Of a stretch of 64,000 nt of DNA, positions 23,601 through 34,049 are shown piece by piece. Made by a program: the position numbers and the translations under genes. Each line of letters opens with the position of its first letter. The stretch's first letter is position 1. Source of the DNA: Fragum whitleyi (Eukaryota; Mollusca; Bivalvia; Cardiida; Cardiidae); contig OX411559.1 of assembly GCA_948146395.1 (NCBI GenBank), positions 36,388,215 through 36,452,214 on the forward strand, in the 5' to 3' direction. Below the pieces are notes generated by a model. The model had not been told where the DNA came from, did not search any database, and saw only the letters and a list, made by a program, of their open reading frames with translations.

Positions 23601-25262
23601 TTTACGAAAAATAATGAGTGACAGGTCAACTTTATTTTCCAATAACTGTTCAATATGTTTTGTCTAGCTAAAACCACAAAATGAAAATAGCTTGGCCTTG
23701 TCATTTTTTACACATCAACATAGCTGACCTAGTTGACTAATGATTGACACGCTCAGGTATCATATAGGTATTGGATAAATACAGAGACACTCCGGATACG
23801 CAAAGAATTACCTGCACACAATCGCGGTGTATTCCGATATACAATGACTTTTTGCCTATTCTAACATTTCAGTCCTGCATCCAGGATGACAAAAATTGCA
23901 AACGTTTAATTATGGAGTTTCCCCGGGGCCTTGCAATGTGAACGATGAAAGCAGCGTACCACTTTTTAAACTGGTTAAGCAAAATGCGGCAAACGTTAAC
24001 ACGACAGCCTTGTTGTTTTCCGGCACACAGCCGAACGTTTCCTTTATTTTCAAGGAAATGCATTTGTAAACGACCGGGGCATTAAACTCGCGTAGTCGTT
24101 GTGCCATCTCGAATCCGACAGAGCTGACTATTAAGGACGCCCGCCCACCCGGTTTTTGATTTTCCACCCGAGATTAAAAAAAGTCAAAAGTTTTCGTTTG
24201 CACAATCGCTATGAGACTATGAAACCAAATTCAAACCATGTTTTTGGATAGAACTGCATATAAGGTTGACAAAATACGTACAAATTTGAAATAATTCAAA
24301 AAATACTTTTTTCGCTAATTTGTGGGGGCATTTTTTTCCATTTTAGAGTTTTCAGAGAAAACGACAAGCATGTATTCAACATAACCTCTTACCTGTCTTT
24401 CGGAGAGAAAATAAATAAAACTTTAGAAACTGGTAAAAAGACCCCTACCTTATACCCCAAAACAAAAATATCAACAAATTTGTTATTTCCAATATTGAAA
24501 AATGTGTTTTGAATTTTGAACATTTTTTGTCGAATTACCTCCCTTTATTTTAACAAATAAGTCAAAAAATGTAAAAAGGGACCACTGTGACCAAAATTTT
24601 TTTTCATATCAAAATATTCATTATTATGTCACAAATTTATGTTGGGAGTATAAGAAAAAGTTTAATAGTAGAACTAAATTTATTTTACTGAAGCATGTAT
24701 AGGTAGCCCTCAAAATTTAATGAAAAGTACTTCTATTAAGGACCGAATAAAGATTTAATATTTTTTTTTTGCTTCATTAGAATTCACATTTTTTTAATAA
24801 CTTGAGGAATGTGATGTCGTTCTGAAACAAAACATAAATCAATGGCTGTCGTAATATTAATTTGTCCAAAAATAATAATTTCAAATCAAGGGTGTAATTT
24901 TCAAAGAAATTCAAAAGTAAGAACCCCAGGGCACTTATGTTATGGGTACCTATTTTCGAACGGCTCTGAGAAAAAAAAACTAGCATTTAGATCTATGTAA
25001 AAAATTAGGTCTAAAGAAAAGTTTAATAGTGGGTAAAGCCGAGTGATCTTCCTTAAGCGTCAAAGTACTTACAATCTGAGGACCTTTTTTAACTCAAAAA
25101 ATTGGAATTTAAGTCCTAGCTTGTTTGAACTCATAAGAAACGTATCAAAGACTCTCCAAACGGAGCGCAAATGCATGTATTTAAAAGCCAACAAAGTCAT
25201 GTATATGCTAAAGTGATAATTATTACTTTTATTACCGATAAAATACAAAAAAGGCATATTTT
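20644..25262. other. Long AT-rich stretch without a recognisable gene
   Basis: 4.6 kb scanned on both strands. Open frames are short (up to 87 codons), with no domain and no convincing exon structure. A half copy of the palindromic element lies at about 23872-23940. A diverged internal duplication may link about 21300-21420 with 21520-21620 (both contain an ATTGTCC / CAGTTC-like block). A cysteine-rich minus-strand segment near 22270-22440 was considered and not called. Confidence 0.5.
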
Positions 25263-25441
25263 TGACCCGTCACGCAAAATGGGACCATTTCATTAAATTA
25301 TTCACCGGGCATGATAGAATGATAATTGTAGATTCAGAAAATCAACAAAGTTTCCAAAGTTTCGACGCAATTCGCGATGTCTAAATAGGTTTGACACTTT
25401 ACACACTACCAAGATGATACCTTTTCACTCGACAGGTCAAT
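25263..25441. mobile_element. MITE-like element, GTGACCCGTCAC family, shortened
   Basis: Left GACCCGTCACGCAAAATGGG, right ACCTTTTCACTCGACAGGTC. The centre carries the family TAGATTCAGAAAATC block. A second fragment of the family, with three CGGGTCAC-like words and a GACTGTGCAGTTTGCACAGT core, follows at 25560-25715. Confidence 0.65.
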
Positions 25442-26019
25442 TTTTCTGTTTCCACTCTGGCAAAATGGGGCAACTACAAACTCTTTTAGACAAATAGGTT
25501 TTTAGATGATATATGATACATGATATAATGTTTTTCAAAAAAGGCTAAAATTTTCGATCTGGATCAGACTGTGCAGTTTGCACAGTCTGATCAGAATCGA
25601 AAATTTTCGCACTTCAAATCTTGCTCCTTTTTTGTGTGACGTGTCACATAGATGGCCCCTTTTGTGTGACGGGTCACATAGTCAGATGGTCCCTTTCTGT
25701 GTGACGGGTCACATTATAAAAGATCATCCAACAAGAATATCTGGTTTCTTTGTCGAAGGTTGGCTCCCCGGGTCCACAATTGGTATACTTAAACCGTCTA
25801 TTCTGTAATACAAAAGAAAACAACAATTGCATTTTGCTTCGGGCAAAATTAATTGTTGCTATTATCATACCATTACAATTATTAGACGACCAGATTTTGA
25901 ATTTGTCAATTTTAAAAAAAAAAGTTTCAGACGACGATAATTTTGAGTAGATATTTGTTTTTTTTTTTTTTTTTTTTTGCTTTAAAAAAAACTGCTTTAT
26001 TTTGGAAAGGAAGCATAGT

Positions 26020-26370
26020 TGATAGGGGTGTAGAATTCCCATGCCCGACTTGTCCAACACGGGCTTTTCTGCCTGCGGACAAGAACATTTTCAAAGGCTA
26101 TTTCTCCGTAGACAAGTAAATACTAGGTCAGTTTTTTAATGGAACCAAATAGATCTCAGAGATTTATTAGCCCTTTGTTTGTATCAAAGGGTAGTAAACT
26201 GTGTCTTTAACGAAGAAAATGCTGTGTTGTAGCATTTTCTTGCTTAAAAACAATGTTTTCTCCAAATGTATCTATTGTCTTTTTATGCGGACAAGTTCAT
26301 TTTGATCCTGGACAAGAAGAAAATCATCTTGTACAAGTTAATAGAAAGCTTATTTTCATACCCCTTATTT
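26020..26370. repeat. Dispersed repeat related to part of the 2.57-kb unit
   Basis: Begins AGGGGTGTAGAATTCCCATG and contains GACTTGTCC, an AGAAAATGCT palindrome and GACAAG words. The same order of blocks occurs at 41695-42125 and 44275-44705. Confidence 0.55.
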
Positions 26371-26448
26371 AATTTGTGAACATAAGAAGAATTGCATTTA
26401 ACGAGCAATGTTTTTTTTCCCACCATTTTTTTACGATCTTTTTTTTTT

Positions 26449-26466
26449 TGGGGGGGGGGGGGGGGG
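26449..26466 (+). repeat. Poly-G run of about 18
   Basis: Homopolymer tract after a poly-T run. Such tracts often vary or are misassembled. Confidence 0.9.
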
Positions 26467-26909
26467 TAACCTGCTTTTGTGTGTAAAGTTGTTGATGATA
26501 GCCCACTCTGATCGGACTTAGGGTTTTATTCAAACCTTCACGAAGAAATTCTAATGCACAACTGTTGTTTTTTATTTGCGTAGAGAGTAGTTAAAACTGT
26601 TTACATTCGGTCAATTCATTTTATTAGCTTGATTATTTAATATCAGAAGAGGAAATAGAAAGTATTCTTTTCGTGGGTGTATTAAACAAAAAGCTTCTTC
26701 ATATTTCTTTATGAATCCCCATTCTTTAGATAAAAAAAAATCATTCAAATTTATACTTCTAATTCCATTCCAAAACTTAATTCTAAGGTTCGTTATCAAA
26801 GTAAAGGAACGTGAAAACTGCAAAATGGCCAGGCTTGATATCAAATACCACCTGCTTCTTTTCTTTAAGATTCAGAACGTAATGCCCGGGTTGGCAAAAT
26901 CGAGATCTG

Positions 26910-27145
26910 GGGCCCGTTTTACTAAACTTCTTAGGAAAAAAATATCGTAAGTCAGAAGCACAAATCGTATCTGGTGCTTTCATTTATTATATGGATCTGC
27001 CTTGCAATATCTCGTTGGAATCGTCTTAGAAGATTCCAATGAGATGATGCATTTCGGTATTCCATATTTTGTTACTACTGTTGAAGCAAATCTATTTTTT
27101 TACTTACGCAAAAAGTGATCGTAAGGTGTTTAGTAAAACAGGCCC
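26910..27145. mobile_element. PIF/Harbinger-type MITE with CTG target duplication
   Basis: Inverted ends GGGCCCGTTTTACTAAAC and GTTTAGTAAAACAGGCCC. Flanking 3-bp direct repeat CTG at 26907-26909 and 27146-27148. A CWG/TWA 3-bp target site and ends starting GGG are typical of PIF/Harbinger elements. A central AATCGTCTTAGAAGATTCC hairpin is present. 236 bp, no transposase. Confidence 0.75.
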
Positions 27146-27149
27146 CTGG

Positions 27150-27712
27150 TCCGACCCCACAGGACGTGTACGTCACGCAAACGTCGCGTCTCAAACGTAA
27201 AATTATACGTACTCGACCTCACATATGAACCGTCTATCGTGATTACAGTTGTCGGCGTACCAACTATTTCTATATTTCATAATACAGAATACATGTATGT
27301 CCTCCGAGGTCGTGAGGTCGGATTTTCAGACCACCTAGGGTGTGTGCGTCACGTAAACGTCGCGTCTTTTATCGTAAATTCTTAGCCTCGCATACAAATC
27401 GTCTTTTGCGATTACAGTTGTCTTAGTACTAAGTAACTATTTCTACATTTCATAAGACAGAATATGTCCTTGGGGCAGAGATGTAGGGTTCTCAGACCAC
27501 CTAGGATGTGTCAGTCAAGTAAACGTTATGTCTTTTAACGTAAAGACTTACTCGGCCTCGCATATAAACCGTCTATCGTGATAACAATTGTCGGCGTACC
27601 AACTATTTCTATATTTCATGATACAGAATAAATCCTCCGGGGTCGTGAGATAGGGTTCTCCGACCACCTAGGATGTGTACGTCACGTAAACGTCACGTCT
27701 TTTAACATAAAT
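27150..27712 (-). pseudogene. Three broken tandem copies of the lectin's last exon
   Basis: Downstream of the lectin stop, units of about 170 bp repeat. The block CGGCCTCACATATAAACCGT lies at about 27720 in the intact exon and recurs in altered form near 27552, 27383 and 27210. Each unit covers the C-terminal third of the lectin domain (from about VTYTSW to FICEAE) plus the flanking sequence after the stop. All three carry TAG where the intact exon has TGG (Trp121). The nearest copy is otherwise in frame; the other two have frameshifts. None has the first part of the exon. Confidence 0.85.
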
Positions 27713-27714
27713 AC

Positions 27715-30700
27715 TTACTCGGCCTCACATATAAACCGTCTTTCGTGATTGCAGTTGTCGGCGTACCAGCTATTTCTATATTTCATTATACAGAATATAT
27801 CATCCGGGGTCGTGAGATAGGGTTCTCCGACCGCCCATGATGTATACGTTACGGGTCGCCGTGAATTCTGCCATTGCAACGTGCCCTGTAAGTTGGTACC
27901 CGAAGTCCAAGTTCTTTCTATTCTAGTGTCTGAAATAGTTCGAAAATTAAAATTGTGACCCGTCACGCGAAAGAGGACTATTTTAAGTACTTTTCTGATT
28001 TTCGGAATCTTGAATGATGATTTTATCGAAATGCGGCCACCGGTTGATCTCTCCTGGAATCAATATCCCTTTTACTTGTTTATTTTACGTAGCTTCCAGA
28101 AGGTCCTTTTTCTCCCAACGGGTCACAAATACATGTTTTATGATTTGAAGTGTTAAAAAATGAAAATAAGCTATTTTCTTAAAGTATGTAAAGTAAGAAA
28201 GTATGTAAACTTAAACAAACTTCTAATTGGTCACCCAAATAAAGTACGAAAGGTTTTGCATAAAAATGTCAAAGATGCGAGTGATTGTTGAGTTCTGATA
28301 TCACGCTCACTTATTAGACAGAGAAATCAAAATTCACGAAACAATTTAACATCGGTACACCCGATTTCAAAAATAGCATAGGTCAATTGAACGTCTTTAA
28401 TAATGTTTTCCTTACTTATTTCTTATCAGCTACCTTTAAGGCATCGAAAAGATAGACATTTTTCAACAACAGAACCATATTTCCTTGACTGAAATTTGAA
28501 AATTCAAGCGATTTTGTTTCTATCGTTCTGTCGGTCCTTTTTAAATACTTCTTCTACCAATTAATTCATCTTTGCATGAAAGTGATGTTTTATTTAATTC
28601 TTTTCCTGTAAATGTGTTGAAAATAGAGAAACATAATGCAGAGAGCAGAGCGATCAGAAGTTGGTTTTAGTTTGATAGCAGAAATAGTTTCAGTTATAAT
28701 GGCATCGTAAGTAATAAACAAAAGCACCGCATGCGGATGTCACCGCTCAGCTGATTAGTAGTGAAGAATTCTATATCGAAAAGGGGACATAATTCTTTAA
28801 AAAATGGTCCTATCAGAAGAGTTATCCCCCATGAATATATGAATAATTGCTCTTGTGATGGTGAATATAAATGCCAAATTTCAAGTTAATAGTTTCAGTA
28901 GTATCAAAGTAATGACCAAGGTTTAAGTATATCACACCTACGCCAACGACAACAGCAACGTTTACGCCTACGCTAATGTGATGACAATCCCTCGATACTT
29001 TGTTCAAAGAGAGCCAAGCTAACAATGATGCGTTAATATTTGTCTACCACAACCAATCAAATAGTTTTCCCTGAATTAGCCCACTGTTTAGCATTCTTAG
29101 GTTATTTTTCAAATGATATCTTCTCAAAACTTTAAGCCAAGACATATCATACGCAGATGAGCCATATCGTACTTTTAATGGTCCTCTTGTTTCAGTTATA
29201 ATGCGGTAAATGAAGAAATAAACAATGCTCCTTTACACAACGCCGTTGGACGCTTTCTTTGTGATATTATTCGACAGATTTTTGTAACACCGTAGAATTC
29301 GAGAAATTCGAGTCCCGACCTGCATTCGGAATGCAAAAACATTTTCAATATTAACCATTTGCTGTTTAATCCCTGCTTTTTACGTACCTGTGATTTTATG
29401 ATTGAGAAAACATAGTGAAAAAATAAGAAATTGCTTCAGACAAGCAATTTCTTCTTTTTCCACACTTTTTTCTACCCTACTGAATGGTTATTTTTCAAAT
29501 TAAACCCACTTTAAATTTTCGTCTGCAAAACCTTTGAATTTGGATAGGTCTAAAATTTTGTAAAACAGGAAAGGGTTAAAAAAAAGAAATATTTACACGT
29601 TACATGTATATTGAATAAGGGAATGCATATTACATCTTACCATTTAATCCCTTTGTGAAGTTTCTAATTATTTCTGTTAGAATCAAGTTTTCGTCTGCAG
29701 TTTCTATGCTGACTAAATGAGAATTCATCGCGGAGCAATAGATCTGAAAAAATTAGGAACAATATAAGGATACCGTTCTGAATAAAAAATAAAAATAATC
29801 AAAGAAAAATCCAAACAACTCAGTAAATGAACAACGAAAGCCACATTTTCACGCACAATTGCGTCTGCCTTATTGGTCATCTGCACAAAAAAAGATAAGT
29901 AGATTTCTGAAGGTAGAATTTATCCCCTGTAACGATTAGTCTAGTTTCCCACTGCCGATCCCGTCAAGTCGATCGTCTCGGTCGCCTAAATTCCTCGATA
30001 AAAGCCGACAAAGCTCATCCAAAAAGGCATATTCACGACTAGATTTTTACTCGATCGAACCAGACCCCTACACGAGCCTTTCAAAATCGCTACCTGACCC
30101 GACCTCCATTCATTCCTTTGTCTACTAGATCATTCCGACTTAACTCTATCACTACTCGACCCCCTTTCGACCATCCATATCTCTACAAGATCACTACCCG
30201 ATCTTTCCCTGACCCACTCGGAGCATCACTCGGCCTTTTCCGTAAACTAAAACAGACCTCGGATGTATATAAGGCGGATGGGTATATAACAAAATTGTGC
30301 ATTTTGTTAGGCGGAAACAGTGGAAGAAAATAGCGCGGAAGCAGCTGGAGCTATCTTTAGATTGATATTTCTACAGTAAATAACGGCTGAAAAATCTTAA
30401 TTTTTGAGAATGATTCGTCATTCTCAAAAATTAGGATTTTTTCAGCCGCTATTAAAGAATCTAAAGATTTTTATATTAGGACACGATTGTTTCACGCCAG
30501 TGACTTAAACAAGTAGCGTTAGCGACGTTTCACTCAAAGTTTCGAGGGCTAACGCCATTTTAACCGACGTCATTGATATTTTTCCTAGATTTTTCCCGTA
30601 TTTTTTTTTTTAAAATAGTCCGTATGAAAATTTTTTCAGTCGTTATTTACTGTACAAAGTAAAAAAAATCTACGGTGCTAGTTTTCCTTACAATGTTTCC

Positions 30701-33152
30701 GCCTAAAAAAATGCAGAATTTTGTTACATGCCCATCCGCCCTACATACATCCGAGATCCGTTGTTGTTTACGGAAATGACCGAGTGATGTTCCGAATGAT
30801 CACCTCCCGTGTTCTGAATAAAAAAACGGTTGCATACCCCTATAGATTGTATCTTGCTTTGCACGTTTGAACAAGCGCTAAGCAAGATACAACTTCCTTT
30901 CGAACATTTTCTTCCTGAACGAATGGCTAACTGATTAGCAAAATTAAAAAGCAATACATCTAAACCGATGCATGTGCACATATCGTGGCGGAATTAACAT
31001 ATCTGTAACACACCCTACCTTATTGGTTAAATCAGTCAATTAATTATGCTAAAAAAATCGTGGAAAATTTAGTGCTTTTTCGGCGAAATGTTGATCGTTT
31101 TGAACGTTTTTATTTTGATTTTAATTAACGAGTTAGGAGCGTTTATAAGTGATTAGAATTGAATGCCAGGAATGAATGAAAGAATGGAGCGCCGAGTGAC
31201 AGATTTAAAATTGTTAATTTATTATAAATATCGAGAATGTCAATTTCAAGATGTAACAAAATCTCTTGCCCAGGCCTGTGCCCATGTCGTTGCGAAGTTA
31301 ATATATCTATAACACGTCCTGCCATGTTGGGTAAAACCCGGAAAACAGTAGCTTCCCGTTGATGAAGGTCCGACAAACTGACCGTTTGCGCCTGTAAATG
31401 TACAGAGAAAAATATCCTTTTTGTACCTTATTATAGATAATCACATCGTGTTCATTTTTAATTCACTCTCTCTTCTCACATACGATGCATTAAAATGTTA
31501 ACGAAGAACAGGGGTTGACACTAACTCCTGAGATTAAGGAGTCAATTGGACTCCTAACACAGGAAATCAAGGAGTCCAAGCTCAAAGTAAGGAGTCGGCA
31601 TTTTCACAATGGGAGAACATAGTGGTAAACAATACTAGACTGAGGCCATTAAGTACCTTGCTTAAAGACTATTTCTGCATGACCAGTGACGGAGTAGAGA
31701 TTCCAACCCATGACCTTCGAGTTCTTTAAAATCACAAATCCAACCCCTATCCACTGAGCCAAGCAAGCAAGCGTTGACACTAACTCCAGAGATTAAAGAG
31801 TCCAAGCTCAGAGTAAGGAGTCCGAATTTTATAATGGTTGAATATTGTGGAAAAGAATAAATTTCTTCTTTACCACTCTGTTCTTCCAAAGAAAAGGTTT
31901 TATATCTCAAAACACTACCTGATGCAAGCGAATGTTTTCTTCAACATTTTTGTAGTGAAATGATCTACAGTTTTGGAAGGTGAAGGTTTAAGTGTTAGAA
32001 ATGACACTGCTCTGTGCATTTGTTTTTCAAAATGTTCTCATATCACCCTTGGAGTCCACCAGACTCCAACTGGTAAACAAGGAGCCTCGGACTCCCGGAC
32101 TCCCCTTAGTGTCAAACCCTGAATACAGAGGCGTAGCTTTCTGAAAAAAAAGAGTGTTAGCAAGGATAGGTCAAAGTTTCATCCTAGACGCAAAGCCCCA
32201 ACAGGTGAATCGTGCGAGAGGGATATATCCTAGATTCTATAACATATCTACCTCTCTCGGTGGAGATTTTCTCTGCAAGTCAGTCAGATCCGGGGCTATT
32301 TTATAGCAGCCACGCAATAAGCCCTTAATACACCTGTGATTCTCCCTCAATTTTTTTTTTCTTAAATTGACTAGTGTACTCTATGTACATGTATAATTTT
32401 TCTATATGTGACCCGTCACACGAAAAAGGACCATCTGGGAATTTCTTGGATAATTATTTGAAAAAGAGATTGGTTCTAGAACTGACAAACCAGAGGTCGA
32501 TTTTCAAAAATTCTCTCATTGGAAGGTAGATCGATCATTTTAGATTCAGAAAATAGGTACGGTGCAAAAAGTTTCAACCCTAGCTAGTCTGCGCAGTTCG
32601 CGCAATCTGACTAGGATCGACATTTTACGCACTACCCAGATGGTCCTATTTTGCGTGACGGGTCACATATATATCTTTCGAGCCTTTTTAGCCCTACCCG
32701 CTTTTTTATGACGTCACTATGTGTTTGCAATCTTTATAGCGTTTTTTCATACAGCTCGCTAAAGCAGTCATAGGTCTAAAAAACAACATTCTGTCGATTC
32801 CATGTTTGAGCAGGGGATACACATTCGATTTTCCGTAATTCGATTTTTGTTATGGCATGGAAGATGCTCTTATGATGAGGAGCACAAAAACACTAATTCG
32901 CGTTCTGAAGGTAGTTGAACCGTAGTAGGCTAGTTTAGCAACATTTCTGCACTCATAAACTTTAACAATGTCGACCAAGGTTTCCTAATGAAAATCATTA
33001 GGAATCCTCGGTTAACACTGTTAAAGTTCATTACTTCCGAAACGTTGCGGAGCTATTACGGGTTCACTACCTTAAATTAGAAATAGCAGAAACAGCGATT
33101 TGTACTTACCTATATTTACGGAAAGAAATAATATAACAGGAATTATCTTCAT
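27715..33152 (-). CDS. Secreted C-type lectin, four exons, 160 residues
   Basis: Exons on the minus strand: 33110-33152 (signal peptide MKIIPVILFLSVNI, phase 1), 31270-31391, 29641-29743, 27715-27929 with TAA. Phases 1, 0 and 1 match across all junctions. Introns 1 and 3 have GT donors. Intron 2 begins GC (31269-31268, TGG|GCAAGA), a GC-AG intron. The mature protein is one long-form C-type lectin domain with six cysteines at 30, 41, 58, 136, 149 and 157, the pattern for three disulfides. SHLVSIE is at 63-69 and WYADNC at 144-149. The sugar-specificity tripeptide is EPY at 125-127, not EPN or QPD, so calcium and sugar binding may differ. Family role: extracellular glycan recognition in mollusc defence or shell matrix. 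A strong GA|GTAAGT also overlaps the stop, so an alternative further exon cannot be excluded. Confidence 0.9.
27955..28127. mobile_element. GTGACCCGTCAC-family MITE in lectin intron 3
   Basis: Starts 26 bp inside the intron next to exon 4 (left GTGACCCGTCACGCGAAAG, right AACGGGTCAC). The insertion is close to the acceptor of exon 4, upstream in gene direction. Confidence 0.65.
28775..29025. repeat. Dispersed repeat in lectin intron 3
   Basis: Has the AAGGGGACATAATTCTTTAA and ATGGTCCTATCAGAAGAG words of a common bivalve-style dispersed repeat, ending in a CTACGCCAACGACAAC tract. No coding potential. Confidence 0.45.
29352..29580 (-). mobile_element. Dispersed element, AACCCTTTCCTGTTTTAC family, copy 3 (inverted)
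   Basis: Reverse-complement copy of 5453-5682 and 11457-11684, lying in lectin intron 3 about 61 bp beyond the donor of exon 3. Confidence 0.75.
30247..30770. mobile_element. Large inverted-repeat element in lectin intron 2
   Basis: Left arm (CTCGGATGTATATAAGGCGG, AGGCGGAAACAGTG, CAGTAAATAACGGCTG) is repeated in reverse complement on the right (CAGTCGTTATTTACTG, GTTTCCGCCTAAAAA, CCGCCCTACATACATCCGAG). A second perfect-looking hairpin of about 80 nt sits inside the left arm at 30374-30455. Typical of a foldback or MITE element. Confidence 0.75.
30945..31035 (-). pseudogene. Relic copy of lectin exon 2
   Basis: Minus-strand translation shows FNQ*GRVCYRYVNSATICAH, aligned with FTQHGRTCYRYINFATTWAQ of the intact exon 2 about 290 bp away. 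A stop and several substitutions kill it. The donor side has also diverged. Confidence 0.65.
31510..32120. mobile_element. Two GTTGACACTAACTCC elements with a tRNA-like SINE head between
   Basis: A truncated copy starts at 31510 (GGGTTGACACTAACTCCTGA). A complete one runs from about 31776 to 32120 with inverted ends TTGACACTAACTCC and CTTAGTGTCAAACCC. Between them, on the minus strand at 31665-31770, is a tRNA-like head (TTGGCTCAGTGGATA and GGTCATGGGTTGGAATC). All lie in lectin intron 1. Confidence 0.65.
32406..32668. mobile_element. Best-preserved GTGACCCGTCAC-family MITE
   Basis: Inverted ends TGTGACCCGTCACACGAAAA and TTTTGCGTGACGGGTCACA, each followed inward by GACCATCTGGG / CCCAGATGGTC. 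The inner GTCTGCGCAGTTCGCGCAAT palindrome is conserved in other copies. In lectin intron 1; 263 bp, non-coding. Confidence 0.8.
32907..33075. mobile_element. Hairpin MITE, AAGGTAGTGGACCCG family, next to lectin exon 1
   Basis: A near-palindrome centred on CCTAATGAAAATCATTAGG with ends AAGGTAGTTGAACC and GGTTCACTACCTT. It ends 28 nt inside intron 1 from the donor of lectin exon 1. Copies: 33884-34049 and 35979-36145. Confidence 0.8.
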
Positions 33153-33223
33153 TTTAATGTGTTAACACGAAAGTTTTACAATTTAGTATACAATTTTCCT
33201 CATGATAAGAATGTGTCTTATAT

Positions 33224-33230
33224 CTTTATA
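33224..33230 (-). promoter_or_regulatory. Possible TATA box of the lectin gene
   Basis: TATAAAG on the minus strand, about 72-78 bp upstream of the lectin ATG. A start site about 30 bp further on would give a 5' leader of about 45 nt. AT-rich context makes chance occurrence quite possible. Confidence 0.3.
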
Positions 33231-33552
33231 TCAGATAAACAATGGACAGCCAAAAAGTTGTTATTTCTGCAAATTTTAATTCAAACTACAAAATTCGCTT
33301 TGGTTTAATCCTATACATGTATATAAAATAACCTACGACGCGAGAGTGAAATAACCTCGCTTAATATTTCTGAAATTACAAAGTAACACGTTACTTACCA
33401 AGTACTTAATTTAAAGTAATTTCGGAGCGATTTGAATGATTGAAAGGAGCTTTGAACCGCTATGACAGGAGATTTTTGGGCGATTTAGATTGCTTTTGAT
33501 GGGAATGGATGCATATTTACCAACTATACGATATTCTTAACTGTATACATCA

Positions 33553-33677
33553 GGGGGTTAATCCAGTACTATAACTGTTTGCAAATTATACCCCGCTTTG
33601 CACGCAAGTGAACGTGCAAAGCGGGATATCATTTTCAAAAGATTTTCACCGTTTTCTCATCCTGAACACAGGGTTGG
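33553..33677. mobile_element. Palindromic MITE, CCCTGCGTTCAGGATGAC family
   Basis: The arms CAAATTATACCCCGCTTTGC and GCAAAGCGGGATATCATTTT pair. The right end is CATCCTGAACACAGGG. It lies in the spacer between the divergent lectin and Cvsi-like genes. Confidence 0.75.
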
Positions 33678-33883
33678 TCTTATCAAATTGCTGTGCGATA
33701 ATCCAAAGGAGTAAAGGGTTGTCGTGTGACCTCAGTCTGAGAGCGCTACATCTGGACACGATCCGGCCGTTTTAGGAACAAGACGTACATGTTGGTCAGG
33801 GCAATGGCAGGGTTTTAATCACGCCATTGAATTGAACCGTAATAACGCTGTTTTTCTGCCAAAACCTCGTAACTACAGCTGCT

Positions 33884-34049
33884 TTTAGGTAGTGGAACCT
33901 TAATAGTTACGCAACATTTAAGAATACATGATCTTTCACAATGTTGACCGAGGTTTCATGATGAAAATCATTAGGACACCTCGGTTAACACTGTCAAAAT
34001 TCATTACTCTTTATACGTTGTTGAACTATTACGGGTTCACTACCTTAAA
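33884..34049. mobile_element. Hairpin MITE, AAGGTAGTGGACCCG family, second copy
   Basis: Same near-palindrome as 32907-33075. It is itself flanked by CTACAGCT and AGCTGTAG in inverted order, so it may have inserted into an older palindrome. Confidence 0.7.

Noticed and set aside
23910..24167. 85-codon minus-strand frame at 24 kb
   Set aside because: Its end overlaps a half copy of the palindromic MITE, and no family is recognisable.
27150..27712. The lectin exon copies as alternative 3' exons
   Set aside because: They lack the first half of the exon and have no acceptor in the right phase. All carry the stop in place of Trp121.
31143..31376. 77-codon frame over lectin exon 2 in another reading frame
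   Set aside because: It is a shadow. The frame supported by splice phases and the six-cysteine lectin pattern is a different one.
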